Assembly (NCBI RefSeq): GCF_000384115.1
Contig: NZ_KB913029.1
Span: 3,757,057 to 3,821,056, forward strand
Length of the DNA: 64,000 nt
From: Sporichthya polymorpha DSM 43042
GTDB lineage: Bacteria > Actinomycetota > Actinomycetes > Sporichthyales > Sporichthyaceae
Direction of reading: 5' to 3'
In this document: positions 37,069 to 48,715 of the stretch, one piece after another
Numbering within the stretch: position 1 is the first letter of the stretch
Layout of the letters: every line of letters starts with the position of its first letter
Position numbers and translations under genes: made by a program
Notes under the pieces: generated by a model
The model's database searches: none
Told to the model about the DNA's origin: nothing
What the model saw: only the letters and a program-made list of their open reading frames with translations

Positions 37069-38204
37069 GCGCGCAACTGAACTTCCCGGTGGGCCCGGAG
37101 CAGGAGGCGCTGGCCGCGCTGCTCGCCGCCGCCGAGCCCGGCGACGCCCGGCTGGGGACCGAGCTGGACCGGTGGGGGCCGGCCGAGCTGGTCCATCGGG
37201 TCCGGAGCGGGTGCGGCGGATTCCCCGGCGCCTCGGCGCTGCGCCGGCGGCTGGAGACCGTCGACGGCGCCGAGCAGCTCGGCCGGGCGGGGGCACTGGA
37301 CGCCGTCCTCGTCGCCCGCGGCGACCCGGACTGGCCGACGCAGCTCGACGACCTGGGGGACAGCCGCCCGCTCGCACTGTGGCTGCGGGGCTCGGCCGCG
37401 CTGCGCCCGGCGCTGCTGCGCTCCGCGGCGGTGGTGGGCTCGCGCACCGCGTCGGCCTACGGGTTGCGCGTCGCCGCCGACCTCGGCTCGGACCTCGCCG
37501 AGCACGGCTGGACGGTCGTGTCCGGCGCGGCGCTCGGCATCGACGGCGCGGCGCACCGCGGGGCGCTCGCCGGGGGTGGGCCGACGGTCGCCGTCCTGGC
37601 CGGCGGTCTCGACGTGCCGTACCCCGTCGCGCACGCCCGGTTGCTCGACCAGATCGCGGAGGAGGGGATCGTGATCAGCGAGTCCGGGCTCGGGGCGGCG
37701 CCAATGCGGCACCGGTTCCTCACGCGCAACCGCCTGATCGCGGCGTTGACCCGGGGGACGGTCGTCGTCGAGGCCGCGATGCGCAGCGGGGCGCTGAGCA
37801 CCGCCCGCTACGCGGCCGACCTGAACCGGCCGGTGCTGGCGGTCCCCGGGCCGGTCACCTCGACCGTCTCCGCCGGGTCGAACGACCTGCTGCGTACCCG
37901 CGGGGCGGTCCCGGTGACCTGCGCCGGGGAGGTGATCGAGGACCTGGGCCGGATCGGGGCGGACCTGCTGCCCACGCGGCCCGCCGAGCAGCGACCGCAC
38001 GACGCGCTCTCCCGGCGGCAGGCGGAGGTCATCGGGGCCTTGCCGGCCCGGCGGCCGGTCGCGGTCGACGAGGTCGCCCGCCGCTGCGGGCTCGACCCGG
38101 CCGCCGCGAGCGCGGAACTCGGGCAGCTCGCCCTGCTCGGGATGGTCGAGCGCATCGACGGCGGGTGGCGGCCCACCCGCCGGGGGCGGGGACGCGCGAG
38201 CTGA
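37065..38204 (+). CDS. dprA: DNA processing protein DprA
   Basis: DprA loads RecA on incoming single-stranded DNA. The 379-aa product has an N-terminal SAM-like part (1-110), the Rossmann DprA domain with VVGSRTASAYGLRVAADL near residue 124, VSGAALGIDGAAHRGAL near 152, GGLDVPYPVAHARL near 180 and SESGLGAAPMRHRFLTRNRLIA near 200-221, and a C-terminal winged helix (about 315-378). It overlaps comM by four bases. Together yraN-comM-dprA form the usual set found even in actinomycetes without known competence. Confidence 0.94.
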   Translation: MSAQLNFPVGPEQEALAALLAAAEPGDARLGTELDRWGPAELVHRVRSGCGGFPGASALRRRLETVDGAEQLGRAGALDAVLVARGDPDWPTQLDDLGDSRPLALWLRGSAALRPALLRSAAVVGSRTASAYGLRVAADLGSDLAEHGWTVVSGAALGIDGAAHRGALAGGGPTVAVLAGGLDVPYPVAHARLLDQIAEEGIVISESGLGAAPMRHRFLTRNRLIAALTRGTVVVEAAMRSGALSTARYAADLNRPVLAVPGPVTSTVSAGSNDLLRTRGAVPVTCAGEVIEDLGRIGADLLPTRPAEQRPHDALSRRQAEVIGALPARRPVAVDEVARRCGLDPAAASAELGQLALLGMVERIDGGWRPTRRGRGRAS

Positions 38205-38297
38205 GCGGCGCAACGGCATACCCACACGTGGGGACTTCCACACCCGTTCGGCGCGCCGGTGCTTGCGCCACGCCCGCCGGGGCGGAACCGTGGCTGC

Positions 38298-39254
38298 ATG
38301 GGCGATCGGGGGGTGGCTGCGGCACCGGCGCACGCGCCCGTGCCCGATCAGCTGCCGCCCGCCCTCGACGACGCCCTCGCGGCGTTCGAGACCTACCTGC
38401 GCGACGAACGGGCGTTCTCCGCCCACACCGTCCGTGCCTACCTCGGGGACGTGACCCGGCTGCTGCGGCACGCGGCGCGCTCGGGGGTCCGCGAGCCCGA
38501 CGGCATCACGCTGCCGATCCTGCGCAGCTGGCTGGCGCTCGAGCGCACCACGCGCCATGCGGACTCCACGCTCGCGCGCCGCGCGGCGGCCGCGCGCGCC
38601 TTCACCGCCCACGCGCTGCGGACCGGTCGCGCGAGCACCGACCCCGGGGCCGGGCTGGCCAGCCCCAAGGTGCGCCGCGCCCTGCCGGGCGTGCTGACCG
38701 AGGACCAGGCCGCGACGCTGATGGCGGTCCCGGACCCGGAGGCGGGCCCCGTCGGCCTGCGCGACCGCGCGGTGCTCGAGGTCCTCTACGCGACCGGCCT
38801 GCGGGTGGGTGAGCTCGTCGGGCTCGACATCGACGACCTGGACCGGAGCCGACGCCTCGTGCGCGCCGTCGGCAAGGGCAACAAGGAACGCAGTGTCCCG
38901 CTCGGCCGGCCGGCGATGGACGCCGTCGACGCCTGGCTGACCCGTGGCCGGCCGGCGCTGACGACCCCGACCTCGGGCCCCGCGCTGTTCCTCGGCGCCC
39001 GCGGCGGCCGGCTCGACCAGCGCGCGGTCCGCACGATGGTGACCCGGTACCTGGGCGACGTCGCCGGCGCGGCGGCCCTCGGTCCGCACGGTCTGCGGCA
39101 CAGTGCGGCCACCCACCTACTTGCGGGCGGAGCAGATTTGCGTAGCGTGCAGGAGTTGCTCGGTCACGCAACGCTCACCACGACCCAGATCTACACGCAC
39201 GTATCCGTCGAGAGACTCAGGGCCTCCTATGAGCGAGCGCACCCGCGAGCCTGA
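38298..39254 (+). CDS. xerC: Tyrosine recombinase XerC-like
   Basis: XerC/D enzymes resolve chromosome dimers at dif with FtsK. The 318-aa product has an N-terminal SAM-like core-binding domain (about 30-115) and the catalytic domain with LYATGLRVGELVGL near residue 163 (first Arg), GKGNKERSVPLG near 193, HGLRHSAATHLLAGG near 264 (His and second Arg) and LGHATLTTTQIYTHV near 291 with the nucleophile Tyr. The ATG at 38298 is preferred; a GTG at 38340 is possible. Its 3' end overlaps the start of whiG by 26 bases. Confidence 0.9.
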   Translation: MGDRGVAAAPAHAPVPDQLPPALDDALAAFETYLRDERAFSAHTVRAYLGDVTRLLRHAARSGVREPDGITLPILRSWLALERTTRHADSTLARRAAAARAFTAHALRTGRASTDPGAGLASPKVRRALPGVLTEDQAATLMAVPDPEAGPVGLRDRAVLEVLYATGLRVGELVGLDIDDLDRSRRLVRAVGKGNKERSVPLGRPAMDAVDAWLTRGRPALTTPTSGPALFLGARGGRLDQRAVRTMVTRYLGDVAGAAALGPHGLRHSAATHLLAGGADLRSVQELLGHATLTTTQIYTHVSVERLRASYERAHPRA

Positions 39255-40125
39255 CGCCGCCGCGGCGGCGGACACGCTCGGGCCCGTGCCGTCCGTGGTG
39301 GTGGAGCACCCGACGGCGGGCACGGTCGCGCACGTCCCGGCGCAGGGTCGGGACGGGCACCCGGGCCCGACGGACGAGCTGCCGGCGCTGTGGCGGCGCT
39401 ACCGCGAGGCTCGGGACGAGGCGACCCGCGAGCGGCTGATCCTGCACTACTCGCCGCTGGTCCGGCACGTGGCCGGCCGCGTCGCGGTGGGCCTGCCGCC
39501 CAACGTCGACATGGGCGACTGCGCGTCCTACGGGATGTTCGGGCTGATCGACGCGATCGAGAAGTACGACCCCGACCGCGGAGTGCGCTTCGAGCCGTAC
39601 GCGATGAGCCGCATCCGCGGGGCGATCCTCGACGAGCTGCGGGCCCTGGACTGGATCCCGCGCTCGGTGCGCGCCAAGGCCCGCTCGGTGGAGCGCGGCT
39701 ACCAGGCGCTCGAGGCGCGACTGCACCGCAGCCCGACCGAGGCCGAGCTCGCGGGCGAGCTCGGGATCAGCGTCGAGGACCTGCAGCAGACGTTCAGCCA
39801 GATCTCCGTCGTGAACGTCCTCGCCCTCGACGAGCTGCTCGCGGCCACCGACGAGCCGGGGGAGATGAACTTCGGTGACACCCTCGCCGACCTCACCGCC
39901 GACGACCCCGTCGCCGTGTTCGAGGACCAGGAGACGCGCGCGCTGCTGCTGAACGCGATCGCCGAGCTCACCGAGCGTGAGCGTCGCGTGATCCACCTGT
40001 ACTACGTCGAGGGCATGACGCTGGCCGAGGTCGGCGAGCACGTCGGCGTCTCCGAGAGCCGGGTGTGCCAGATCCACTCCAAGGCGATGCTCGCCCTGCG
40101 CACCAAGCTGGCCGGCCGGCGCTGA
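39229..40125 (+). CDS. whiG: RNA polymerase sigma factor of the WhiG/FliA family
   Basis: WhiG starts sporulation septation in aerial hyphae of Streptomyces, and FliA directs late flagellar genes. The 298-aa product has sigma region 2 ([20 protein letters not shown] near 66, [19 protein letters not shown] near 106-124, [19 protein letters not shown] near 137-155), region 3 with [14 protein letters not shown] near 169 and region 4 [28 protein letters not shown] near 265-292 with the helix-turn-helix. Position between dprA/xerC and rpsB is that of whiG. The ATG at 39229 lies inside the xerC end and has a weak binding site. Which role it has depends on the organism. Confidence 0.9.
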   Translation: MSERTREPDAAAAADTLGPVPSVVVEHPTAGTVAHVPAQGRDGHPGPTDELPALWRRYREARDEATRERLILHYSPLVRHVAGRVAVGLPPNVDMGDCASYGMFGLIDAIEKYDPDRGVRFEPYAMSRIRGAILDELRALDWIPRSVRAKARSVERGYQALEARLHRSPTEAELAGELGISVEDLQQTFSQISVVNVLALDELLAATDEPGEMNFGDTLADLTADDPVAVFEDQETRALLLNAIAELTERERRVIHLYYVEGMTLAEVGEHVGVSESRVCQIHSKAMLALRTKLAGRR

Positions 40126-40654
40126 CCCGCCCGGCGCGGTCGTCGAGCGGCAGCAGCCGCGCCGACCCGGATGGCGGGGCCAGCAGCGTCATCGGGTCCC
40201 GGTACTCCGTCCCCGCGCGCAGGCCCCAGTGCAGGCACGCCCGCGGGCAGTGCGAGGACCGCTCCAGGCGGCCCAGGTCCGCCCCGCGGGTCACCGCGTC
40301 GCCCGCGTGCACGTCCGCCCGCACCGGTTCGTAGGTCGTCCGGAGGCCACCGGCGTGCAGGACGACCACCACCCCGCGTCCGGCCACCGGGCCCGCGAAG
40401 GTCACCACACCGGCGCCGGCCGCCCGCACCCCGGTCCCGGGCCCGGCCGCCAGGTCGGCCCCGCGGTGCCCCGGGGCGTACGGGCCGGCGGGGGCGTCGA
40501 ACGGGCGCACGACGCTCACCGGACCGGCCAACGGAGCGGTCCAGGGGCCCGCCGACGGACCCGGGTCCGGGCCCGGGTCCGGGCCGGGGGAGACGGCGAG
40601 GGATGCCACCAGGGTGAGCGCGGTCGGGAGCGGGACAAGGGCGAAGATCGGCAC
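39968..40654 (-). CDS. Secreted M23/LytM-type peptidoglycan peptidase
   Basis: The 228-aa product starts [20 protein letters not shown], a signal-peptide-like segment, then a short repeat of P-G-P-D-P and the LytM domain (about 50-160) with [20 protein letters not shown] and CLHWGLRAG, which supply the zinc ligands His, Asp and His. Such enzymes cut peptide cross-links or act as regulators. After the domain ends near 40140 the frame runs 158 bases antisense through the whiG 3' end, giving an Arg-rich tail that is probably a stop-codon loss. The GTG at 40654 lacks a clear binding site. A M23 gene at this position is usual in Streptomyces. Confidence 0.75.
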   Translation of the reverse strand: MPIFALVPLPTALTLVASLAVSPGPDPGPDPGPSAGPWTAPLAGPVSVVRPFDAPAGPYAPGHRGADLAAGPGTGVRAAGAGVVTFAGPVAGRGVVVVLHAGGLRTTYEPVRADVHAGDAVTRGADLGRLERSSHCPRACLHWGLRAGTEYRDPMTLLAPPSGSARLLPLDDRAGRVSAGRPAWCAGRASPWSGSGTPGSRRRRRARRPRPASCPRRSTGGSRDAHAR

Positions 40655-40996
40655 CCGGGCATCGTCGCCGGGTCCGGGCGGGGCGGACGGCCGCCTGTGG
40701 ACGAGGCGCAGGGTGCCTGGCCTGTGGATATCCCGGCGTCGGCCCACGCCGCGCGCCAGGTAGACTGCCCGGCGGCGACCCCCCCGGGGTCGTACTTCGC
40801 ACGTCCTCCGGCGACTCCAGCGCGTCAGCGTTCGGAAACCCGGTGCGCGCACTCTCGGTCGGCCGTCTCGAAGAACGTCGAGTCCAGACAGCCGTTCGGT
40901 GCGCCCAGGACGTCAGGGCGTCGGCCGACCGGCCGGCGCAACAAACCGAGTGAAGCACGGCCGCGTTCGGCGGCCGGGCGAAGGAGAGAACCACCC
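40655..40996. other. 342-bp region upstream of rpsB
   Basis: This gap between the divergent M23 and rpsB genes should hold the rpsB-tsf promoter. TAGACT at about 40762 could be a -10 element, but no good -35 stands 16-18 bases before it. Two inverted DnaA-box-like words occur at 40696-40704 (complement TCGTCCACA) and 40723-40731 (complement ATATCCACA). The roughly 200-base untranslated leader may contain S2 autoregulatory structure; nothing specific was recognised. Confidence 0.5.
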
Positions 40997-41863
40997 ATGG
41001 CCGTCGTCACGATGCGCCAGCTGCTCGAGAGCGGTGTCCACTTCGGGCACCAGACGCGCCGCTGGAACCCGAAGATGAAGCGCTACATCTTCACCGAGCG
41101 CAACGGCATCTACATCATCGATCTGCAGCAGTCGCTCTCCTACATCGACCGCGCGTTCGAGTTCGTCAAGGCCACCGTCGCCCACGGCGGCACGGTGATG
41201 TTCATCGGCACGAAGAAGCAGGCCCAGGAGGCCATCGCCGAGCAGGCGACCCGCGTCGGGATGCCGTACGTCAACCAGCGTTGGCTCGGCGGCATGCTGA
41301 CCAACTTCTCCACCGTCTACAAGCGGCTGCAGCGTCTGAAGGAGCTCGAGGAGCTCGACTTCGACGACGTCGCCGGCTCGGGCATGACCAAGAAGGAACT
41401 GCTCGGTCTGCAGCGGGAGAAGGAGAAGCTGGAGAAGACCCTGGGCGGTATCCGGGACATGTCCCGTGTGCCGAGCGCGGTGTGGATCGTCGACACCAAG
41501 AAGGAGCACATCGCCGTCGGCGAGGCCCGCAAGCTGGGCATCCCGGTCGTCGCGATCCTCGACACCAACTGCGACCCCGACGAGGTCGACTACAAGATCC
41601 CGGGCAACGACGACGCGATCCGGTCGATCAGCCTGCTCACCCGCGTCGTGGCCGACGCCGTCGCCGAGGGCCTGATGGCCCGCTCCGGCGCGCGCGCCGG
41701 CGACGAGAAGCCCGCGGACGGTCAGCTGGCCACCGACGAGCCGCTCGCGGAGTGGGAGCGCGAGCTGCTCGCGACCCAGGCGGCCGGTGCCGAGGCTCCG
41801 GCCGAGGCCCCCGCCGAGGCCCCGGTTGCGGACGCGGCTCCGGCGGCTCCGGCGGCCGAGTAG
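40997..41863 (+). CDS. rpsB: 30S ribosomal protein S2
   Basis: S2 is needed for joining S1 and mRNA to the small subunit. The 288-aa product starts [20 protein letters not shown] and has [20 protein letters not shown] near 20-39, [12 protein letters not shown] near 72, [13 protein letters not shown] near 93-105 and [25 protein letters not shown] near 182. A C-terminal Ala/Pro/Glu tail (about 240-288) is usual in actinobacteria. AAGGAGAG gives an excellent binding site before the ATG at 40997. It is followed by tsf after a 155-base gap. Confidence 0.96.
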   Translation: MAVVTMRQLLESGVHFGHQTRRWNPKMKRYIFTERNGIYIIDLQQSLSYIDRAFEFVKATVAHGGTVMFIGTKKQAQEAIAEQATRVGMPYVNQRWLGGMLTNFSTVYKRLQRLKELEELDFDDVAGSGMTKKELLGLQREKEKLEKTLGGIRDMSRVPSAVWIVDTKKEHIAVGEARKLGIPVVAILDTNCDPDEVDYKIPGNDDAIRSISLLTRVVADAVAEGLMARSGARAGDEKPADGQLATDEPLAEWERELLATQAAGAEAPAEAPAEAPVADAAPAAPAAE

Positions 41864-42018
41864 GACCCGCCGCCGCGCGGCGGCCGGGTGTCCGGGGTCC
41901 CTCGGGAACCGCGGGAACCCGCCGGAATCAGAAGGCCGCCGCGCGCGTTGGGCCGACCCCCCAGGGGGTGCGCCCCCGAACGAACACACCACTTCGAAGG
42001 AACGGACGGCACAACGAG

Positions 42019-43691
<1,673 letters not shown>

Positions 43692-43727
43692 TCGGCCCCC
43701 GCTGCGAAACGGGATAGGAGCACGCAC

Positions 43728-44285
43728 ATGATCGACGACACCCTGCTCGAGGCCGAGGAGAAGATGGAGAAGGCCGTCGAGGTCGCCAAGGAGGACTTCT
43801 CCGCGATCCGCACCGGCCGTGCCAACCCGGCGATGTTCTCCAAGATCATGGTCGACTACTACGGCGCCCTGACTCCGGTGAACCAGCTCGCCTCGTTCAC
43901 CACGCCCGAGGCGCGCATGGTGATCGTGAGCCCCTACGACAAGGGCTCGCTGGCCGCCATCGAGAAGGCGATCCGTGACTCCGACCTCGGCGTGAACCCG
44001 AGCAACGACGGCTCGATCATCCGCGTCGTCCTGCCGCAGCTCACCGAGGAGCGGCGTAAGGAGTACATCAAGGTCGCCAAGGGCAAGGCCGAGGACGCGC
44101 GCATCTCCATCCGCAACATCCGTCGCCACGCGATGGAGGCCCTGCACAAGATGCAGAAGGACGGCGACGCGGGCGAGGACGACGTCCGCCGCGCGGAGAA
44201 GCACCTCGAGGACGTCACCCACAAGTACGTCGGCACCGTCGACGAGCTGCTCAAGCACAAGGAAGCCGAGCTCCTCGAGGTCTGA
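43728..44285 (+). CDS. frr: Ribosome recycling factor
   Basis: RRF with EF-G splits the ribosome after termination. The 185-aa product has the three-helix bundle with [22 protein letters not shown] at the start, [11 protein letters not shown] near 26-36, [14 protein letters not shown] near 43 and [27 protein letters not shown] near 107-133. The length is standard. GATAGGAGCAC provides the binding site. The pyrH-frr-cdsA order is conserved in most bacteria. Confidence 0.96.
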   Translation: MIDDTLLEAEEKMEKAVEVAKEDFSAIRTGRANPAMFSKIMVDYYGALTPVNQLASFTTPEARMVIVSPYDKGSLAAIEKAIRDSDLGVNPSNDGSIIRVVLPQLTEERRKEYIKVAKGKAEDARISIRNIRRHAMEALHKMQKDGDAGEDDVRRAEKHLEDVTHKYVGTVDELLKHKEAELLEV

Positions 44286-44294
44286 GGACTTCCG

Positions 44295-45140
44295 GTGACC
44301 GCTGCGACCGAGGAGCCCAGGAAGAGCCGGGCCGGGCGCAATCTGCCCGCCGCCATCGGCGTGGGCGTCGGCATGGGCTCGATCGCCACGGCCTCGCTGA
44401 TCTTCGAGCCCGCGGTCTTCGTCGGCGTCGTGGCCGTCGCGATCCTCATCGCGCTCTGGGAGTTCGGCAACGCCCTCGCCACCACGGGGGTGCGGATCCC
44501 GCTCGTGCCGCTCGGCATCGGCACGGTCGCGATGCTCGCAGCCGCCTACGAGGCCGGCACCGAGTCCCTCATGGTCGGCCTGCTGCTGACCGTGCTGGGC
44601 GTCATCGGCTGGCGGATCGCCGAGGGTCCCGACGGCTTCGTCCGGGACGTCACCGCCGGCGTCTTCACCAGCGTCTACCTGCCCTTCCTCGCCGGCTTCG
44701 CGATCCTCATGGTCGCGGCGCCGAACGACGGCGCCGAGCGGGTGGCGACGTTCATCCTCGTCGTCGTCTGCAACGACGTCGGCGGCTACGCCGCCGGGGT
44801 GCTGTTCGGCAAGCACCCGATGGCGCCGCGCATCAGCCCGAAGAAGTCGTGGGAGGGCATGGCCGGCTCCCTCGTCGCCTGCGCCACGGGCGGCGCGATC
44901 TGCATGGCGACGCTGATGGACGACGCGGCCTGGAAGGGCGTCGTGCTCGGCCTCGCGCTCGCCGTCGCGGCGACCGTCGGGGACCTCGGCGAGTCGGTGC
45001 TCAAGCGCGACATCGGCGTCAAGGACATGGGGACCCTGCTCCCCGGCCACGGCGGCATCATGGACCGCCTCGACTCGCTGCTGATCGCCGCCCCGATCTG
45101 CTGGCTGCTGCTCTCGTTCTTCGTCGACCCGACGCCCTGA
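44295..45140 (+). CDS. cdsA: Phosphatidate cytidylyltransferase
   Basis: CdsA makes CDP-diacylglycerol from phosphatidic acid and CTP in the membrane. The 281-aa product has about eight hydrophobic helices and the C-terminal family signature ESVLKRDIGVKDMGTLLPGH...DRLDS near 236-265, with the conserved S, K-R, K-D, P-G-H-G-G and D-R-x-D residues. Another conserved stretch KKSWEGMAGSLVA lies near 182. The GTG start lies nine bases after frr. It converges on the glyA operon across a perfect 50-bp palindrome. Confidence 0.94.
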   Translation: MTAATEEPRKSRAGRNLPAAIGVGVGMGSIATASLIFEPAVFVGVVAVAILIALWEFGNALATTGVRIPLVPLGIGTVAMLAAAYEAGTESLMVGLLLTVLGVIGWRIAEGPDGFVRDVTAGVFTSVYLPFLAGFAILMVAAPNDGAERVATFILVVVCNDVGGYAAGVLFGKHPMAPRISPKKSWEGMAGSLVACATGGAICMATLMDDAAWKGVVLGLALAVAATVGDLGESVLKRDIGVKDMGTLLPGHGGIMDRLDSLLIAAPICWLLLSFFVDPTP

Positions 45141-45166
45141 CGCCGCGGCCCCCTCGGACTCTCGTC

Positions 45167-45216
45167 AAAAAAGGGTGACACCCCTTACTCGCGAGTAAGG
45201 GGTGTCACCCTTTTTT
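45167..45216. terminator. Perfect 50-bp palindrome, bidirectional terminator
   Basis: The sequence from AAAAAAGGGTGACACCCC to GGGGTGTCACCCTTTTTT is its own reverse complement over all 50 bases, centred on ACTCGCGAGT. In each direction it gives a long GC stem followed by six T, so it can end transcription of cdsA and of the opposing glyA unit. The core is shared with hairpins at 2701 and 51456. Confidence 0.9.
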
Positions 45217-45225
45217 GCACAGCGG

Positions 45226-45506
45226 TCAGGCGTCGAGGAGTTCGCGGAGTTCGGCGGCCTCGGCGCGGTACTTCGCCTGCTGCTCGGGGTGCAGGACGCG
45301 CAGGTTGAACAGGACCTGCTCGGCGGCGGCGTCGCTGCAGTCGAGCAGGGTGCGGACCTGGGTCCGCAACTCCGGCGCGCCGGACCGGACGAGGGCGAGG
45401 ACGGCGTCGGTCTGGTCGCCGAGGGCGATCAGCGCCTCGAAGATCTCCGCCCGCAGGGCGAGCGCCTCCCGCTCCTCGGCGGTGCGAGGAGCCGGTGTGC
45501 CCGTCA

Positions 45507-45507
<1 letters not shown>
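45226..45507 (-). CDS. Small protein resembling the GyrA coiled-coil segment
   Basis: The 93-aa product has no assigned function that I recognise. By eye, AEIFEALIALGDQTDAVLAL (residues 20-39), VRTLLDCSDAAAEQVLFNLR (51-70) and KYRAEAAELRELL follow the pattern of the GyrA/ParC coiled-coil region just after the breakage-reunion core, without the DNA-cleaving tyrosine part. The ATG at 45507 overlaps the glyA stop by one base, so it is translated with glyA. It ends next to the 50-bp terminator palindrome. The similarity is weak and needs a profile search. Confidence 0.6.
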
Positions 45508-46763
<1,256 letters not shown>

Positions 46764-46802
46764 GGGTCCTCCTGTGCCGTACGGCACACCTCGGTGGTCA
46801 CG
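46764..46802 (-). promoter_or_regulatory. Expression platform hairpin next to the glyA ribosome binding site
   Basis: On the reverse strand the perfect 16-bp palindrome TGTGCCGTACGGCACA (46773-46788) is followed directly by GGAGGACCC and the GTG; its last A also starts the AGGAGG. A switch in pairing here could mask or free the ribosome binding site or stop transcription. Its place between the riboswitch core and the start codon suits an expression platform. Confidence 0.55.
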
Positions 46803-46803
46803 G

Positions 46804-46882
46804 AGCCCAGGCGCACGGCCCCGCACTGCAAGCTCCCCGGCGGTGAACTCCGCCTGTGAACGCGCCAGTCGCAGGTCCCAAA
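46804..46882 (-). ncRNA. ZTP riboswitch (pfl motif) in the glyA leader
   Basis: The reverse strand has the three conserved parts of the ZTP/ZMP riboswitch in order: GGGACCTGCGACTGGCGC, CACCGCCGGGGAGC and, after a variable stem, GCCGTGCGCCTGGGC. These match the known ZTP aptamer words (CGACTGGCG, CCGGGGAGC, CGCCTGGGC). The class is known to precede glyA, purH, folD and fhs, and glyA is a common target in actinobacteria. The identification is by eye from motif order and gene context; a covariance search was not run. Confidence 0.82.
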
Positions 46883-46931
46883 GTACCGCCTGGAGCCGAC
46901 GCCTCCCGGATCGGCTGCGAGAATGGGCGCA

Positions 46932-48074
46932 ATGCCTGCACCCGGTGAGCTCACCCTCGTCGCCCCGCGCCGCGCGAAGCCGCCGCGGCACCTGGCCGAC
47001 CTCGCTCCCGGCGAGCGCAAGGCCGCCGTCGAGGAGCTCGGGCACAAAGGCTTCCGCGCGAAGCAGCTCGCGACGCACTACTTCACCCACCACAACGCGG
47101 ACCCGGAGACGTGGACCGACGTCCCCGCGAAGGACCGCGAGGCGCTCGCGGGCGCGCTGTTCCCGCCGCTGCTCACCCCCGTCCGCGACATCACCTGCGA
47201 CGAGGGCACCACGCGCAAGACCCTGTGGCGGCTGTTCGACGGCGCGCTGGTCGAGAGCGTCCTGATGCGTTACCCCGACCGGGTGACGGTCTGCGTCTCG
47301 TCCCAGGCCGGTTGCGGCATGAACTGCCCGTTCTGCGCGACGGGCCAGGGCGGGCTGACCCGGAACATGTCGACGGCCGAGATCGTCGATCAGGTCGTGG
47401 CGGCGGCGCGGGCCCTCGACCGCGGCGAGGTGGCGGGTGGGCCCGGCCGCGTCTCGAATGTCGTGTTCATGGGCATGGGGGAGCCGCTCGCGAACTACGC
47501 CGCCACCTCCGCCGCGGTCGCCCGGCTGATCGACCCGACGCCGGACGGGCTGGGCCTGTCCCGGCGCTCGGTGACGGTCTCGACGGTGGGCCTGGTGCCC
47601 GGCATCGCCAAGCTGGCGAACTCGGGGCTCGGCGTGACGCTCGCGCTCTCGCTGCACGCCCCCGACGACGAGCTGCGGGACACGCTCGTCCCGATCAACA
47701 CGCGGTACCCGGTGGCGGAGGTCGTGGGCACCGCGCACGACTACTTCGTCACGACGGGGCGCCGGGTCTCGATCGAGTACGCGCTGATCCGCGACATCAA
47801 CGACCAGGCGTGGCGGGCGGACGAACTGGCCCGGGTGCTCGCGTTCGCGGGGCCCGGCGCCTGGGCGCACGTGAACCTCATCCCGCTCAACCCGACGCCG
47901 GGCTCGAAGTGGACGGCCTCCCGGGCCAAGGACGAGCGGACGTTCGTGCGCCGGCTGGAGGCCGCCGGCGTCCCGGTCACGGTGCGGGACACCCGGGGCC
48001 GGGAGATCGACGGCGCCTGCGGCCAGCTCGCGGCGGCCGACCTGGAGGCGATCGCCGAGGAGGCGGGGGCGTGA
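46932..48074 (+). CDS. rlmN: Dual-specificity 23S rRNA/tRNA adenine C2-methyltransferase
   Basis: RlmN is a radical SAM enzyme that methylates A2503 of 23S rRNA and A37 of some tRNAs. The 380-aa product starts [21 protein letters not shown]; the radical SAM motif [16 protein letters not shown] near 122-137 carries the three cysteines of C-x3-C-x2-[15 protein letters not shown] near 177 and [17 protein letters not shown] near 237-253 are also typical. The ATG at 46932 is preferred over 46923 by homology. It is divergent from glyA. The stop overlaps the next gene (GTGA). Confidence 0.93.
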   Translation: MPAPGELTLVAPRRAKPPRHLADLAPGERKAAVEELGHKGFRAKQLATHYFTHHNADPETWTDVPAKDREALAGALFPPLLTPVRDITCDEGTTRKTLWRLFDGALVESVLMRYPDRVTVCVSSQAGCGMNCPFCATGQGGLTRNMSTAEIVDQVVAAARALDRGEVAGGPGRVSNVVFMGMGEPLANYAATSAAVARLIDPTPDGLGLSRRSVTVSTVGLVPGIAKLANSGLGVTLALSLHAPDDELRDTLVPINTRYPVAEVVGTAHDYFVTTGRRVSIEYALIRDINDQAWRADELARVLAFAGPGAWAHVNLIPLNPTPGSKWTASRAKDERTFVRRLEAAGVPVTVRDTRGREIDGACGQLAAADLEAIAEEAGA

Positions 48075-48652
48075 AGACGCCGAACGAACTGATCGGCAAG
48101 CACTACACCGACTACTTCGGTCGTGGGCACTCGATCTTCGAGATGGATCCGCCGGCCGAGGCGACCGACCGCGTCCCCGGGCTGCGGATGCTGGAGGCGA
48201 CGGCCGGCAAGCGCGTCGACGTCGTCAGCTACTTCACCCTCGGCTGCTGGGAGGCGGTGCAGAGCCTCGGCGTCGGGGCCGAGTTCGTCCTGTCCGCGCG
48301 GGAGCCGAACGAGGCGCACCTGAAGTCCCTCGCCGCGGCGGCGATCGCGCACTGCGGCACCCCGGACAGCCGGCTCGACCGGGGCTCGGTCGTGCAGCTC
48401 GACCGGCCGTGGCTGCCGGGGTCGGAGTGCGACCGACTGCTCGTCACGTTGCCCTACCCGTACGGGCCCGAGCTCGAGTACTGCCGCTGGAAGGTCCGCG
48501 GTCAGAACTGCACCGCGCGTGTGCTGTGGCTGATGCCGATCACCGCGGCCGAGGCCGCGATGGTCGCCCTCGACGGGGTCGAGGCGCTCGAGGCCCGGTT
48601 TGAGGAGGTTGGCGTCAATTTCGCCGATCCCGCTCGCTCCTCAGCGGTCTGA
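48071..48652 (+). CDS. Suppressor of fused (SUFU) domain protein
   Basis: The 193-aa product fits the bacterial SUFU family: [16 protein letters not shown] near residues 11-26, [18 protein letters not shown] near 50-67, [19 protein letters not shown] near 71-89, [30 protein letters not shown] near 107-136 and [11 protein letters not shown] at the end. Animal SUFU regulates Hedgehog signalling; the bacterial proteins have no settled function, and some occur as immunity-type proteins next to toxins. No toxin neighbour is seen here. The GTG overlaps rlmN by four bases, so it is co-translated with an rRNA methyltransferase. Confidence 0.8.
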   Translation: MKTPNELIGKHYTDYFGRGHSIFEMDPPAEATDRVPGLRMLEATAGKRVDVVSYFTLGCWEAVQSLGVGAEFVLSAREPNEAHLKSLAAAAIAHCGTPDSRLDRGSVVQLDRPWLPGSECDRLLVTLPYPYGPELEYCRWKVRGQNCTARVLWLMPITAAEAAMVALDGVEALEARFEEVGVNFADPARSSAV

Positions 48653-48715
48653 GCCCGCGGAATGATTGCGTAAAGCCGCGCATCGCCGCCTTCGGCGTCC
48701 TCCGACACTGCGAGG

